Shown in pieces: positions 11,574 to 22,498 of a stretch of 64,000 bases of DNA. The position numbers and the translations under genes were made by a program. The DNA is from Parasponia andersonii (Eukaryota; Streptophyta; Magnoliopsida; Rosales; Cannabaceae), in the NCBI GenBank assembly GCA_002914805.1, contig JXTB01000025.1:511109-575108 (forward strand), written 5' to 3'. The number at the start of each line of letters is the position of its first letter. Position 1 is the first letter of the stretch. Below the pieces are notes generated by a model. That model had not been told where the DNA came from and did no database searches. It saw nothing but the letters and a program-made list of their open reading frames with translations.

Positions 11574-13744
11574 ATGGCAACACTAATACGATTACTTAAA
11601 CCAAACGAGATTTATGGAGCGATTGAAGTAGGTATCAGCAGACTCTGACACAATAAAGATTACACAATAGGATGTCTAATAAGTCTTTTGTATTTTTGTT
11701 GATCATGAGGTAAAAAAAAAGTAACATCAAATTACTTCATATCACGCTTTTCTTCAACTTAATATACAAAATATATACACATTCTATCATTTAATTTGAA
11801 CAAGATATGATATTGTATAATGATTAAACGATTTCTTGTAAAATACAGCACAAAGTAATCCACAGAATAATTAGAGCTCGAGGTGTAGATCATATCTCGC
11901 AATAAGTAATTTAAGAGAAAATATATCGAGTCAGCAACTTTAATGTCGCACCAAATAAACTAAAATACAAAAATGTTCCCTACATTTGAATGTTGTAGTT
12001 CGCTAGAGCAACATCCTTTATTACAATAACAACACTGATAACAAACATCCCGATGCATAAATTTTACTTCGTAGACTTTAATTACCTACCTTCAAGGACC
12101 GATGACCATGACATATTATCAAGTATTATTAGTTACAATACTATTTTTCTACTAATATTTATCAATGCCCATTAAAATTTTTCCATATCAATCTATTTCC
12201 CCTTTTACCAAATGTTATAGGAATGCTAACAGAAACACAAGACTTTGAAGAGACTAATGTCAAAGGAAAAATGACGTCAAAACGAACATTAACAACACAA
12301 AATATCACGTAATTAATTCATTTAATATCAAAATTTATATATTCAAAAACATTTTATACCGTGCTTTAATTATACTTTAACATCATCTTATTTCAATTAC
12401 AGAAATGAGAGAGAAGCTTCAAATCACTTTATGGGGAAAAATAACAAAAAAATTTAATACTGATATAGTAACAACTGTAGAAGAACCGGTGATAGCCATC
12501 TTTATATCTATGATAATAAAGCAGTATTTAGGTAACCAATAATATTCTTTTCTACCTGTATATAAAAATTTTCATATACTCTACTTACTATCTAACATGA
12601 ATTTTTATATCAAACGGGAAATATCTATGTTGCAAGCATAGGTGCAATAATATATTATGTCAATATAAACATACTTGAAATCAATGCACTAAACATAAAG
12701 TAATAATCACTTTGTATATCTTCTTTCATTATAAAACAAAAAAGTATTGCATTTTATTTATCTCTATTAAACATTACCATTTTTTCCCTTTCTTCTTACC
12801 AACGTCTTACTCAGGTTTCAGTATACAACACAACATCTTGAATTCCTTCTAGCTCTTACCAACGTCTTACTCAGGTTTCAGTATACAACACAACATCTTG
12901 AATTCCTTCTAGCTCTTGTTCCAAAAAAAATCCAACCGTCGGAGCAATAGAAATTATAAAACAGAAAATGATTGCAGAAGTAAATCAGCTAGATCAATAA
13001 GCACAATAGGTGAACATAAATATGATAACATTAACAAAAACATCATCATATGTTATGATTTAAACTAACATCAATTTCTTTTTATCCTTAGGTAATGAAA
13101 TTTACAGTCAAAGCGAAAATATACAAATTCGAGGCACATCAAGGTTAGTATTATAATTCTTGTCCACAATGCTCTAAACAAGTACGAGAAACAGAGAGCG
13201 AATAGTGGTGTGACACGCACGATCACCTCAAATTAACTCCAATTCCATGTTATAAAACATAACTAAATAATTCCTATTAATGTTTCCCAAATTAATTTAG
13301 ATATAAGAAAAACTACAATTCCACCTACACAAGAAAAAAATATATAGTTTGTATTATTAGTGATTAATTAATATATTATTTCTTTATTATACTAAAAAAA
13401 TTTCTCACCTCACTATTCCAACATGTATAATTTAAATACAATAATCGAGGATGAGATAAGACCTACAGTCATAACTATACTCGGAAAAGCAGCTGAGGTT
13501 CTAATTAAAAAAATTGCGCACAGTATTGACAATACAAGAAGGTTATATTGATCCAACAACACTGCCACCAATAATTGAACAATTATATGGGCAAACAAAA
13601 ATATTCCAAGTTTATTTCAGAACCAATGGAGCATTAATTAATACAATAGTATTAAAAATATTCGATGATGATGAATCAATTTTATTGCCTCTTCCAGCAC
13701 CACCGATTATCCCTGAAAAAAATAATACTGATCCTACCCCCTGA
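11574..13744 (+). pseudogene. Helitron-encoded RPA-like single-strand DNA-binding protein, pseudogene
   Basis: The ATG at 11574 starts MATLIRLLKPNE, followed by pieces that match the OB-fold organisation of plant Helitron RPA proteins. These are VGISRL plus HNKDYTIGCLISL (first OB fold), LQITLWGKITKKF (second OB fold, about 12415), a CPQCSKQVR...WCDTHDH zinc-binding segment (about 13160-13230), and a last segment GYIDPTTLPPIIEQLYGQT (13540-13700). Introns with GT..AG borders and many stops separate them. The normal role is to coat single-stranded DNA during rolling-circle transposition. Position directly downstream of the Rep-helicase, same strand, supports the call. Confidence 0.75.
12794..12917 (+). 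repeat. Perfect 60-bp tandem duplication inside the RPA-like pseudogene
   Basis: Bases 12794-12857 recur without a single difference at 12854-12917, giving a period of exactly 60 bp. The unit contains ACCAACGTCTTACTCAGG and ends in TTCTAGCTCTT. Perfect identity in otherwise badly eroded DNA points to a recent duplication or to an error of assembly. Confidence 0.95.
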
Positions 13745-14300
13745 TTCAAAAAAAAAATACAAAAAAATAAGAAACAATCATTAATTTATATTCAATTTAA
13801 TAAAAAATAAGACATATTACATATTATTTAACTAATAATATATTTTTTTCGCTTCCAAATCGAAATAACATCAAATGAGGCATTCAAAAAATGAAAATTA
13901 ATCAGGTACCTAATTTATTTATACTTATCAATAAATACTTTATATTTTAACAACAAAAAATTTATTACTTTTCTTCTTCTCCAATTTATAATCTAATTTA
14001 ATTTTTATTCTTACATTCTTATTCTTTTTCTCCTTTAATTGCAATGAAGAAAAACAAAGAGAAAACAAAAATTATAAAATAAATCATAATATTAAGATTT
14101 TATAATAATCTTAAAACTATTTTCCGACACTTTAAACAAATATTATCTTATTATAAAATATTTTAAATAATGTAACAAATACTTTATTATTAATTTACTA
14201 ATACTCTGTATCTAATCCAATACGCAGCAAAAACGCGGTCACAAACACTTCTGTAGTGTGCGCTTTTCAAAAGATATATATATATATATATATATATATA

Positions 14301-14545
14301 GAGGTTGCCAATTCAATAGGTATTTTTTTTCTTTACATATGGGTATGTATTTTTTTTTTAGCCGTCAGATCGCCATCTAATGGTGATCTAATGGCTATAA
14401 TGAAGTACATGAAAAGACGTGCATTATTAATGCTTTTTCTCTCTCTTACTTTTTACAATAAAAAAATATATATACTAAATTTTCATTGGCCAAATTGATA
14501 CCTATGCATAGGTAAAAATAAAAAATACCTACTGGATTGGTGCTC
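14301..14545 (+). mobile_element. MITE copy A (family with GAG..CCAATCCAATAGGTA ends)
   Basis: About 245 bp with imperfect terminal inverted repeats: left end GAGGTTGCCAATTCAATAGG, right end reading inward GAGCACCAATCCAGTAGG. It is flanked on both sides by TA microsatellites (14275-14300 and 14556-14586), so the target was probably a TA-rich site. It has no coding capacity. The same sequence, at clearly recognisable identity, occurs twice more at the right edge of the window (63515-63750 inverted, 63779-64000 direct). Inside is a short near-palindrome around CATCTAATGGTGATC. Confidence 0.85.
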
Positions 14546-14551
14546 ATAGAT

Positions 14552-14589
<38 letters not shown>

Positions 14590-15282
14590 TATAGATGCGA
14601 CTCTACTGTAATGTTAAGTTGGTTGTCGTCCCTGATTAAACATTACATGCTCCAATTGGATTATCATATAAGATAAGGTCGAGTCCTTATCTTCTACCTT
14701 CTTTATTTTCTCTCTCTTGCTTTCATTAAACAATCTTACGATGAGTTGTTGGGAACCAGCCCATTGATTCCACGACCGAGAGACTGCCCCTAGAAAGCAA
14801 AAAGTGACAAAATGGAAAAAGTAATTTACTATTTAGGAAATATCTAAAGCATACGCCACAAAAGACACTTGCCAATCTTGCCCATTATAGCCGTTGGCAA
14901 GGACTCAAAGTCGGCAGAACAAAATGACCACTAGCCGTTGCAAGCTATAATGAGTACAAAAAATGCCAACAACAGAAAATTAGTACACACTGTGGGCAGC
15001 CGCTGAGTGATTTTGGAAGTGATCAATCAATCAACCAAAATTGTTAAATCTTATTTTGACTTAAGGCCACCCCAAAAAACAAGATAAGTCCCAAAAATTA
15101 AGGGTTTTTAATGTTTTCTTTTCTAAGTGAGACAGAGCTCATAAATCATCTTAATTTCAACACAGGTAGATAAAGTTAAAAAAGGGTATATAGCGCATTT
15201 CATTATCCTAGCACTAGGGAGTGAATAAAAGCTTATTCCGCATTAATTCTAAGGAGTTCACAACTGCGCCATTGTATAGTTC
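14546..15282. other. Intergenic DNA downstream of the glucanase gene
   Basis: A TA microsatellite (14556-14586) is followed by ordinary AT-rich DNA. Two copies of TAGCCGTT lie at 14888-14895 and 14932-14939. No gene is visible. Confidence 0.5.
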
Positions 15283-17265
15283 TCATAGTGTCACACTTGG
15301 AAACTTGCAATATCCGTAACCTGGAAAAAAAAAATTAAATAAATAAGCAAATGCATAAGAAACGTCAAAATGGGATTAAAAATTAGAAAGGAAATTGTCA
15401 AAAAAAAAAAAACATAAAATGACAATCGGATCGAATCACCCCACCCCTAATCGAGAAAAAAGAAAACTAAAAAAAAAATAAAAAAATCAAGTGGAACAAC
15501 GTGCTCATGACCAAAACTAGGTCAGGTATCTTAAGTAAATTTTAAAATTCGTAACTATTATTGTCGTTGCAGTTGTTGTTTTGAAAGGTTACGAATCAAT
15601 TCGTTATTAAATATACTTAGAAACAGAATCATCTAGAGTAAATATAACCGGATCTCCTATTAAGTAAACTGTAGCACCTAATTCGATGCATTATCACTAT
15701 TATTATTTTTCAAAATTTTTCTTAAGAAAGGATAAATAACTCGATGCGTAACCATTAAAAAAATAAAAATGGGCCAAGAAAAGGGTCAACATGACTTACT
15801 TGGATCTTTGGTCGTTTGAGTAGCCAGCCCATTAAAGAAACAGGTGGCTCCGGTCTTTCTTAACTGAGCCCAGGACGAACTAAACGCATAGCTGACGTGT
15901 CGGATCAACGAATCCGGGTGATGACACAACCCACCAGGTTGAATCGGGTCACAGGTTTTATTCACCTGCGAGCAAGCGTACGATAACGCCGACGCCAGCG
16001 CCGTCTTATTGGCCATAGCTCCCCTCGCCACCACGCACCAAATCTTCCCCTTATATGGCGAGTTATTCTCCGGCACCGGCAACGGCTTGTAGTCCGACAA
16101 CGGCGTCTTCCCGCTCAGGTCGATCTCGTACACGGGCTTCCCATTCGGGTACAACAACCCGAAATGCCGCTCCGTGCCCGGACCCGGTTTGCTGTTCTCA
16201 TTGTACAGCGCGAATATGAAAGCCGGGAGCACCGAACCGGGTCGGGCCGGAGTCCCGACGGGCGGTTTGGCCGATAACTTCTTGACGACGTTCCGGTTGT
16301 AAGTGGCGGCGTTGTAGATATTCGCTCCAATCTGGTCAATGTCGCCGCCATTGGGCCAACCCGTTTCGGCGATCCAGATCCGGATATCCGGGTACCCGAG
16401 CCGTTTCATGGCGAAGATGATAGCGTCAATCATTTGGTCAAAGAGGTTAGTGTACGTCAAGCCAGTGTTTGGGTCAGTGTAAGTTATGTTCTTGGACTCG
16501 AATAAGGCGTAGTCCAGATTGATGTTGTTGGGCTGGGCAATCCAAGGGAAGTACGTGTACACATCTAGGAAGAAGAAGGACTTGGTCCGGTTCAAGAACT
16601 GCAACATGGGTTTCATCACCTTGGCCGAGATATCGGACCGGAACGTGCCGTTGGAGGGCGGAAATGACGACTCCAGGACGTCCATGGCCGAGGGCGTGCC
16701 GACTTTGACCTTGTGGATTCCGTGGGTTTTGAGGGCAATTTGGATTTTTCGCATGGCCGGGACCAGAGCGAACCAGGTTCTCTTATCGGGCCAGCTGAGG
16801 ATTTCGTTTCCGACCAGAAGGTATCGGATCAAGGTATCTGGGTAGTATGGAACGACATTGGTGTGAATCCATTGATCGGCGAGTGTTTGGTTGGTGGAGA
16901 TGTTGGTGATGATCTCGTTTGGGACCATAATCGACACTTGAAGACCCGTATTCTTCAGGGCGGTTAGGATTCCCGGGTCGGCTCCGTAAATCTTGACCCG
17001 TTTGGCATTGAGGGATTTGATTAGTTCCACTGAGCGAGATGGAGATGGCAGATTGTTCCCCAGCTGGCCATAGTTTACGCCCACTTTGGCTAAGATCTTT
17101 GCACCTGTAAAACCCAAAATACAAAAATACAAACAAAAAAAAAGTGAGAAATCAAGAAAAACCCAATATGCCGTCGCTTTATGTGAGTTCAGGGAAAAAG
17201 AAAAACTTACTGGAAGAAGAGACTAAGAAACAGAGGAGGAACAGGGGAACAACAGCGACTTCCAT
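15283..17265 (-). CDS. Glucan endo-1,3-beta-glucosidase, GH17 with C-terminal X8 (CBM43) domain
   Basis: Three exons on the minus strand: 17211-17265, 15800-17104 and 15283-15320, giving 1398 nt and 465 residues. Exon 1 encodes a hydrophobic signal peptide (about residues 1-19) and exon 2 nearly all of the enzyme. Exon 3 adds YGYCKFPSVTL and supplies the sixth cysteine of the X8 fold. The GH17 domain (about 25-345) carries the acid/base glutamate in LVGNE (about Glu119) and the nucleophile in ETGWP (about Glu265). X8 starts near Trp374 and has all six cysteines. It should hydrolyse callose (beta-1,3-glucan) in the cell wall. No C-terminal GPI signal is evident after X8. Splice sites are GTAAGT donors and CAG acceptors. 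Without the small end exons the protein would lack both secretion signal and final disulfide. The exact subfamily member is not assigned. Confidence 0.93.
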
Positions 17266-17831
17266 TACAGCTGCTCCTTCTCCTAGTAGAATTTCTAAGT
17301 CAGCTAAAACCCTGAAAATAAATGAAAAGACCAAGCTTTGAAGGGTATGATTAATGGGTATGAAGTGGAAAAGGGATTGGATTTATGGGTGAGAAGAACT
17401 AGTAGATATGAAATTAATTAAGTTTGGTTTTAACGAATAAAGAAATGAGAGAAAATCATGGGGGAGTTGAACTAGAGCACTCACGAATGAACAATGTCGT
17501 ACGAAGAATGGGGAGAGTGCGCTGGAATCGAGGGCTTCTACGACTTTTTAAAGATAGATGTAAGTGATAGGGAATATCACTTTTTTTTTTTTATAGTCGC
17601 TTTTACCTTTGTGAAAAGATAAAGAAAAGAACAAATCAGAGAAAGAGGGTGAGATCTGATTGTTTCAAACGATGCACAGGACAAAAAGGTCACACACTGT
17701 AACAGAGAAAGTGGGACCCTTTCTTTTCAGGGTTAATAATATCAATACATAGCTTCCTGGAAGGGAAGAATAAGTGGAAATGGCCATGTGGGCTAAAGCT
17801 GTCTCTCACCGTCTGTCGTATAAAGTGAAAT

Positions 17832-17842
17832 TAGCCGTTGGG
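17832..17842 (-). promoter_or_regulatory. MSA (M-specific activator) consensus site, MYB3R-type
   Basis: On the minus strand this reads CCCAACGGCTA, a full match to the plant MSA consensus YCYAACGGYYA bound by three-repeat MYB factors in G2/M-phase genes. It lies 567 bp upstream of the glucanase start codon. A third TAGCCGTT core without the full consensus lies at 17897-17904. Confidence 0.5.
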
Positions 17843-18391
17843 GTACTGAGGCTTACTAAATCTTACTTGAGAATAACACTAGCTCAAATGCGATCTTAGC
17901 CGTTATTGAGATAGGCCCCACCCGATTAAGGACTGAGATTTAAAAAATGATGTCACCTTTATATATTTGCTCTGTTTACACTTTCTATACTTTCTTTCGC
18001 TAATTGTAGTTGTAGTTGAGACGTTAGGTATATGTATTGAAGGCATTGTGAAAGGCAACCACAATATTCTTAGTCGTTGGGAAATCTTCGTAATGACTTG
18101 TTCTTCAAGATTTGATATTCAATAATTTACTGAATCAATTAAATGGCACAGAAGAAGTCCAAGCCTGATCTTCTTGTTATGAGCAGCATTAACAAGAGAG
18201 ATAACCACATTAACATGCTAATTTCTGTTTTTTTTTTTTTTCGTCGCAATCTGCATAAGCCACCAAAACGGGTCCAAAACATTTTTCTTATAAGGCAATA
18301 TTGGACCAACTCTTGCCTCTAGGAAACCTAAAGAGTTTGTCTAGTCATATATGGATGGCTACATGGCTATGTGTTGTGGCGCGTGTCCTGT

Positions 18392-18402
18392 TAGCCGTTA
18401 GA
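18392..18402 (-). promoter_or_regulatory. Second MSA consensus site
   Basis: On the minus strand this reads TCTAACGGCTA, again all 11 positions of the MSA consensus. It is 1127 bp upstream of the glucanase start and about 1.5 kb upstream of the divergent PPR gene. Confidence 0.45.
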
Positions 18403-18749
18403 GTTTTAATAAATGTGAAGCCTTAAAAATTACAAATACATTTGTAACGTCCCATAGTTCCAAATCCAGTATATTTTGAGAAGATCACGAGTATTTAAAT
18501 GGTGGTTCATGAGCATAAAAATATATTCAAATTAGCATTTTTAAGTGAGATCGAATGGTGTTACATTTAGTATCAGAGTCGACTTAATCAATACCTGTAA
18601 GGGTTTTGGCAGGACCCAATTTATACTTGTGTAGGTCGTGGAAGGCTGTTACAGACCAGAATTGTGATGAATGTAGACGCCGCCCATAAAGATTATATGT
18701 GAGTTATTGCATATAAATATAAGGCCCAATGATATTACAACTGTCTTGC

Positions 18750-18778
18750 TATTATTATTATTATTATTATTATTATTT
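18750..18778. repeat. (ATT)n microsatellite
   Basis: About nine uninterrupted ATT units in the intergenic DNA. Confidence 0.9.
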
Positions 18779-19720
18779 GTATATCATTAAGTCGAAGCAC
18801 ATGCCTTATGCCTTATGCACGTGCCGCATGAACAACAACCATTGTTAGTTCAATCTCATGCACGTGCCACATGAACAACGATTATTTATGGGATTAACAG
18901 AATATAGATTACAAAACTGTATAATTAATATTTTTCAAAGGAAAAAAATCATGTATAAAGATTTTTATTCGTACGGATCATTGGATGCACATTAGCAATT
19001 TAGCATTGTGTAGTTCGGGTTTAAAATCAAACTTAATAGTGCAATTCAAATAATATAAAATATAGATCTAACTTTTTATTCACTCGTAAAATCTAAGTGG
19101 TACGAGAAGATCACTACGACTCTTTTCTTCTCAATAATTTGAAGATCCCTTGTTAGACATCAGTATATTGGACACCTATCTCCTGAGCACAAGTTTGGAT
19201 TCGATCTAAATGGGAAGATAAAACAGAACTTAACCACTTATCTTCACATACCAAAAACTGCGAGATCATCCTTTTCATAATAGGGTGACATATGGATCAT
19301 ACCAGTTGAGCATGCTCTACCCCCGACTCTATTGGATACGTTCTCAAGAGTACCCTAAAAAATAAAGCTAATCAGTGTAAAACCTGGGATATTCTACCAT
19401 TCATCTCTAATAAAAAACAACAAAAACAACATCTACTAAATGAAGTGTATAAAGAAAAAAACGAAAAAGAAAATAAGTTTTGATTTAATTATTCTCCTAA
19501 AAATGTTATTTGGGTTAAGAAAAATGAGAAAATTATGCAGAGTAGCCTTTTTGGATGTCTTAGATTCATAGCCGTTTTGGGCAATATTTTTCTAAAGAAA
19601 ACTGATAGAAAACTAATATTGTTCTTGGAACTGCTATTGATTAAAGAAGCCCAAGAAAAGCTCCTCTATTATCGTCCATTTCAGTGTTTTATCCTCCCGA
19701 ATCATCATATTCACCAGGCT

Positions 19721-19767
19721 TGGGCTGGTTTCACTTTCTTTTCGACTGGGCCCAATTGGTTGGCCCA
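19721..19767 (+). promoter_or_regulatory. Cluster of site II (TGGGCY) elements of the PPR gene
   Basis: TGGGCT at 19721-19726, TGGGCC at 19747-19752 and its inverse GGCCCA at 19762-19767 lie 110-160 bp before the start codon; an inverse copy AGCCCA lies at 19648-19653. Site II elements are bound by TCP factors and are common in plant promoters of nuclear genes for mitochondrial and ribosomal proteins, including many PPR genes. Confidence 0.5.
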
Positions 19768-19880
19768 TCCCATTCCCATTACACCGTAATCCGGCCTCCG
19801 GGTGTTACCTTTCCACTTCCTACCTTAGCCACTGCCGTCGTCTGTTTAACCGAGTCTTCCCCTCCCCTTCTTCAGTGACA

Positions 19881-21086
19881 ATGGTGGTGACCGTACGTCG
19901 GCTTCTCACAGCCACTGTTAGAACCCCAAACCTTCTCTCTCATCCAGGCCCATATCTCTCCTCTTCCCAATCCAATTCTCTATTAACCCACCTGTCACTC
20001 TATCACCGCCATTTATCGTCCTCACCCACTCAAAACCCCAAAACCTTAGCCCCCCCACCACAATCACCACCCGACCCCCAAATCCAAATCCAAATCCAAA
20101 CCCGTACCCGAACCCCCCTCGAGAAGCAGTTCGAGACATGGGTCCAGCATCTGAAACCTGGGTTTTCCCCGGTCCATGTCAGCGACGCCTTGTGGGCCCA
20201 ATCCGACCCGGATCTCGCATTCGACATCTTCCGCTGGACGGCCCAACAACGCGGCTACAAGCACAACCATGTCACCTACCTCACCATGATCAAGATCCTG
20301 GTCGATGGCCGGCGCTATAGCCACGCAGAGACCTTGGTCGAGGAGGTCATGGCCGGAGCTTGTGAAGTGAGTGTCCCTCTTTACAACTCCATGATAAGAT
20401 TTTGCTGTGGCCGAAAGTTTCTCTTCAACCGGGCTTTCGATGTGTATAAGAAAATGTTGAAATCAGAGGATTTTAAGCCAACTCTTGAAACTTACACGCT
20501 GTTGTTTAACTCATTACTTGGGAGGTTCAACAAGTTAAATGTCTGTTATGTTTACTTACGTGCTGTTCGATCGTTAACGAAGCAAATGAAAGCTTCTGGT
20601 GTGATTCCGGATACATTTGTGTTGAACATGATCATCAAGGCTTATTCGAAGTGTCATGAACTCGACGAAGCGCTTCGAGTTTTTCGTGAGATGGGTTTGT
20701 ACAGATGTGAGCCGAATGCTTATACCTATGGTTATATAGCCAAAGGATTATGCGAGAAGGGAAGGGTTGGTCAAGGTTTTGGGTTTTATAAGGAAATGAG
20801 GGGTAAAGGTTTGGTGCCTAGTGGTAGCACGTTTATGATTGTTATATGTAGTTTGGCTATGGAAGGAAGATTTGAAGATGCAACTGAGTCTGTGTTTGAC
20901 ATGTTGGGTTGTTCAATGTCACCTGATTTTTTGACGTATAAGACTTTGTTAGAAGGGTTGTGTCGGGATGGGAAGGGCGACGAGGCCTTGAAACTACTTG
21001 AGGAATTCAGAAAGAAAGATGGATTGATGGGTGCAAAGACTTACAAGAATTTGTTGAATGAGTTACATTTTATAGCTCGTGACTAG
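19881..21086 (+). CDS. Pentatricopeptide repeat protein, mitochondrial type (At3g25210-like)
   Basis: An intronless frame of 401 residues. I chose the ATG at 19881; an upstream in-frame GTG at 19875 is not a plant start. The first 60 or so residues are rich in Arg, Ser and Leu and poor in acidic residues (MVVTVRRLLTATVRTP...), as in a mitochondrial presequence. A low-complexity IQIQIQTRTRTP stretch follows. From about residue 130 to 395 there are roughly seven 35-residue helical repeats with P-class PPR features, for example TYLTMIKILVDGRRY and YTYGYIAKGLCEKGRV. P-class PPR proteins bind organellar RNA and affect its stability, splicing or end processing. There is no E or DYW editing tail. 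The assignment to the At3g25210 group is from memory and is supported by the neighbouring FKBP15 and FKBP62 genes, which are also neighbours in Arabidopsis. Confidence 0.92.
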   Translation: MVVTVRRLLTATVRTPNLLSHPGPYLSSSQSNSLLTHLSLYHRHLSSSPTQNPKTLAPPPQSPPDPQIQIQIQTRTRTPLEKQFETWVQHLKPGFSPVHVSDALWAQSDPDLAFDIFRWTAQQRGYKHNHVTYLTMIKILVDGRRYSHAETLVEEVMAGACEVSVPLYNSMIRFCCGRKFLFNRAFDVYKKMLKSEDFKPTLETYTLLFNSLLGRFNKLNVCYVYLRAVRSLTKQMKASGVIPDTFVLNMIIKAYSKCHELDEALRVFREMGLYRCEPNAYTYGYIAKGLCEKGRVGQGFGFYKEMRGKGLVPSGSTFMIVICSLAMEGRFEDATESVFDMLGCSMSPDFLTYKTLLEGLCRDGKGDEALKLLEEFRKKDGLMGAKTYKNLLNELHFIARD

Positions 21087-22493
21087 ATTTGTAAAGCTGC
21101 TTGATTGAATTCAGAATGGTACGATGTGTTGAGGATGCCTTTCTATTAGGCTGGAGTAGATTTCACACATTTGTTCTTTGATTTATCTGAAGGGCTCTTT
21201 GATCTTTTTACTTGATCAGATTGAATCAGAGATGCGAAATATAGTTGAGCGTTTGACATATGTCTGTGTCTTTTGACATTTAAATGATCAATGTAGATTG
21301 AATGCAGAATACCAAATACTGATATGGTTAAAATTTAGAAACAGAGAACACACTGTGCTTGGTCATATTGAGGATGCATGATAAAGTTTTTATTTCTTAG
21401 TTGAGTTTCACCTTGTCAACCATGAGGGAGGGTGAGCGGCCTTTTAGCTTAATCTTTCTTTCAAGCAGAAAGTAGGGAAGAACTTTGTTATAGGTGAATT
21501 AATGTTCATAAGGTGGAATTATTTCTTCTTTGTCATTAATTCATGACCAAAGCCACTCAAGCTCGATGTAGCGGTTTAAGGTGAAAATAATGGACGATTG
21601 CTCTTGAAGCTGGGAAATGCTCTTTTTACCTTCCTAGATGTGTGCTATTCTCCAATGAAGAACGTGTGGTTTCTCTGTGTCAACAAACTCTACACCAGAA
21701 AATGAAGACTTACTATTATTAATCGCCCCACCCCTCCAAAAGCATGTCAGTTGTGATTCTGTTATGCTTATGTGAAATTAATTTGAGTGGCAAGTGTTTT
21801 GCTCTCCCTTTTGTTCTGTTTTGTGGATTTAAATTAAGTAAGTTGTAAAATTTGTTAATGCCTCACTTTCAAACTCCTCTTCTTCTATGGTCAAGTCCAG
21901 AGTTGCCGTACTGATTGCCTCACTTTCAAACCCCTCTTCTTCTGTGGCCAAGTCCAGAGTTGCCGTACTGATTGCCTCTTCGCCCCCTTCCATTTTTTCC
22001 AGCAAAAAGAACAATAAAACTTCACACACTTATGGTGTATGCAAAATGGATAAAGAATTAATGGCGACATAAAGTGATTTTATATCTCGAATTCTCCTTG
22101 CACATTTGGAGTTGGATTATTATCGACTACTATATTTTGAGAAAAAGAAAAAGAAAAGAAGGAACCTAAAAGTAATTATTATTTTTTGCCAGCGCTTCCT
22201 GATTCGCTCCCTGATTCAGAGCCAATTTGGTATATAGAGATTTTTTGAAATGATATTTTAGATAATTTGTATTGACAAAACAAAAATAAGTTTTACAATA
22301 TGTACGTTTTAAAATATGTACGTTTTAAATTCCGCTTAAAGTAGCATTTATATATGTAAAATGAAATTTACCCAATGTCTATCTTCCAAAATTTTCTCTA
22401 TTGGTTTTTAAAAGCTAAAAGGAGATTCTAGAGTTATTCCAGCAATCCAATTAGTACATTTTTTTTTTTGGAAGAAAAAAAAGAGAAAATCAA
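21087..22493. other. Downstream region of the PPR gene
   Basis: Probable 3' untranslated sequence followed by intergenic DNA. Apart from the 57-bp tandem repeat at 21860-21978 I see no gene or element. Confidence 0.5.
21860..21978 (-). repeat. 57-bp tandem repeat, about two copies
   Basis: Units start at 21860 and 21917, with a partial third at 21974; the two complete units differ at only a few positions. Because 57 is a multiple of three, the minus-strand frame repeats EAISTATLDLATEEEGFES-like peptides in a 66-codon ORF (22029-21829). There is no homology or splice evidence that the ORF is used, so I list it as a repeat and not as a gene. Confidence 0.8.
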
Positions 22494-22498
22494 AAATG
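22494..22498. repeat. Target-site duplication AAATG, left copy
   Basis: Directly precedes the TG of the solo LTR; the partner copy is at 24719-24723. Confidence 0.7.

Larger units (their letters stand above)
7317..14256 (+). mobile_element. Decayed Helitron carrying Rep-helicase and RPA-like pseudogenes
   Basis: Two adjacent plus-strand pseudogenes, a Rep-helicase (7317-11330) and a single-strand-DNA-binding protein of the RPA type (11574-13744), are the signature pair of plant autonomous Helitrons, which move by rolling-circle replication. Both are full of stop codons and small indels, and the helicase has lost a segment, so the element is inactive. A possible 3' end lies near 14230-14256, where CGCAGC, a spacer and CGCGGTCACAAACAC resemble the GC-rich hairpin that Helitrons place just before a terminal CTAG; here the terminal tetranucleotide is not clean. 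The 5' end was not found, so the left limit given is just the start of the first exon. Confidence 0.8.
17266..19880. other. Divergent intergenic region between the glucanase and PPR genes
   Basis: It holds the promoters of two divergently transcribed genes: MSA-like sites nearer the glucanase and TGGGCY sites nearer the PPR gene. A trinucleotide ATT repeat sits at about 18750-18778. Around 18560-18590 a TTAGTATCAGAGTC string resembles the initiator-Met tRNA primer-binding site of LTR elements and might be a small retroelement remnant, but no LTR pair was found. Confidence 0.5.

Noticed and set aside
18440-18780. TRIM-like small retroelement: TGTAACGTCCC start and TTAGTATCAGAGTC resembling a Met-tRNA primer-binding site
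   Set aside because: No second LTR, polypurine tract or target duplication could be found, so a chance resemblance cannot be excluded.
19875-19880. GTG at 19875 as start of the PPR protein
   Set aside because: Plant nuclear genes start at ATG; the first in-frame ATG is 19881.
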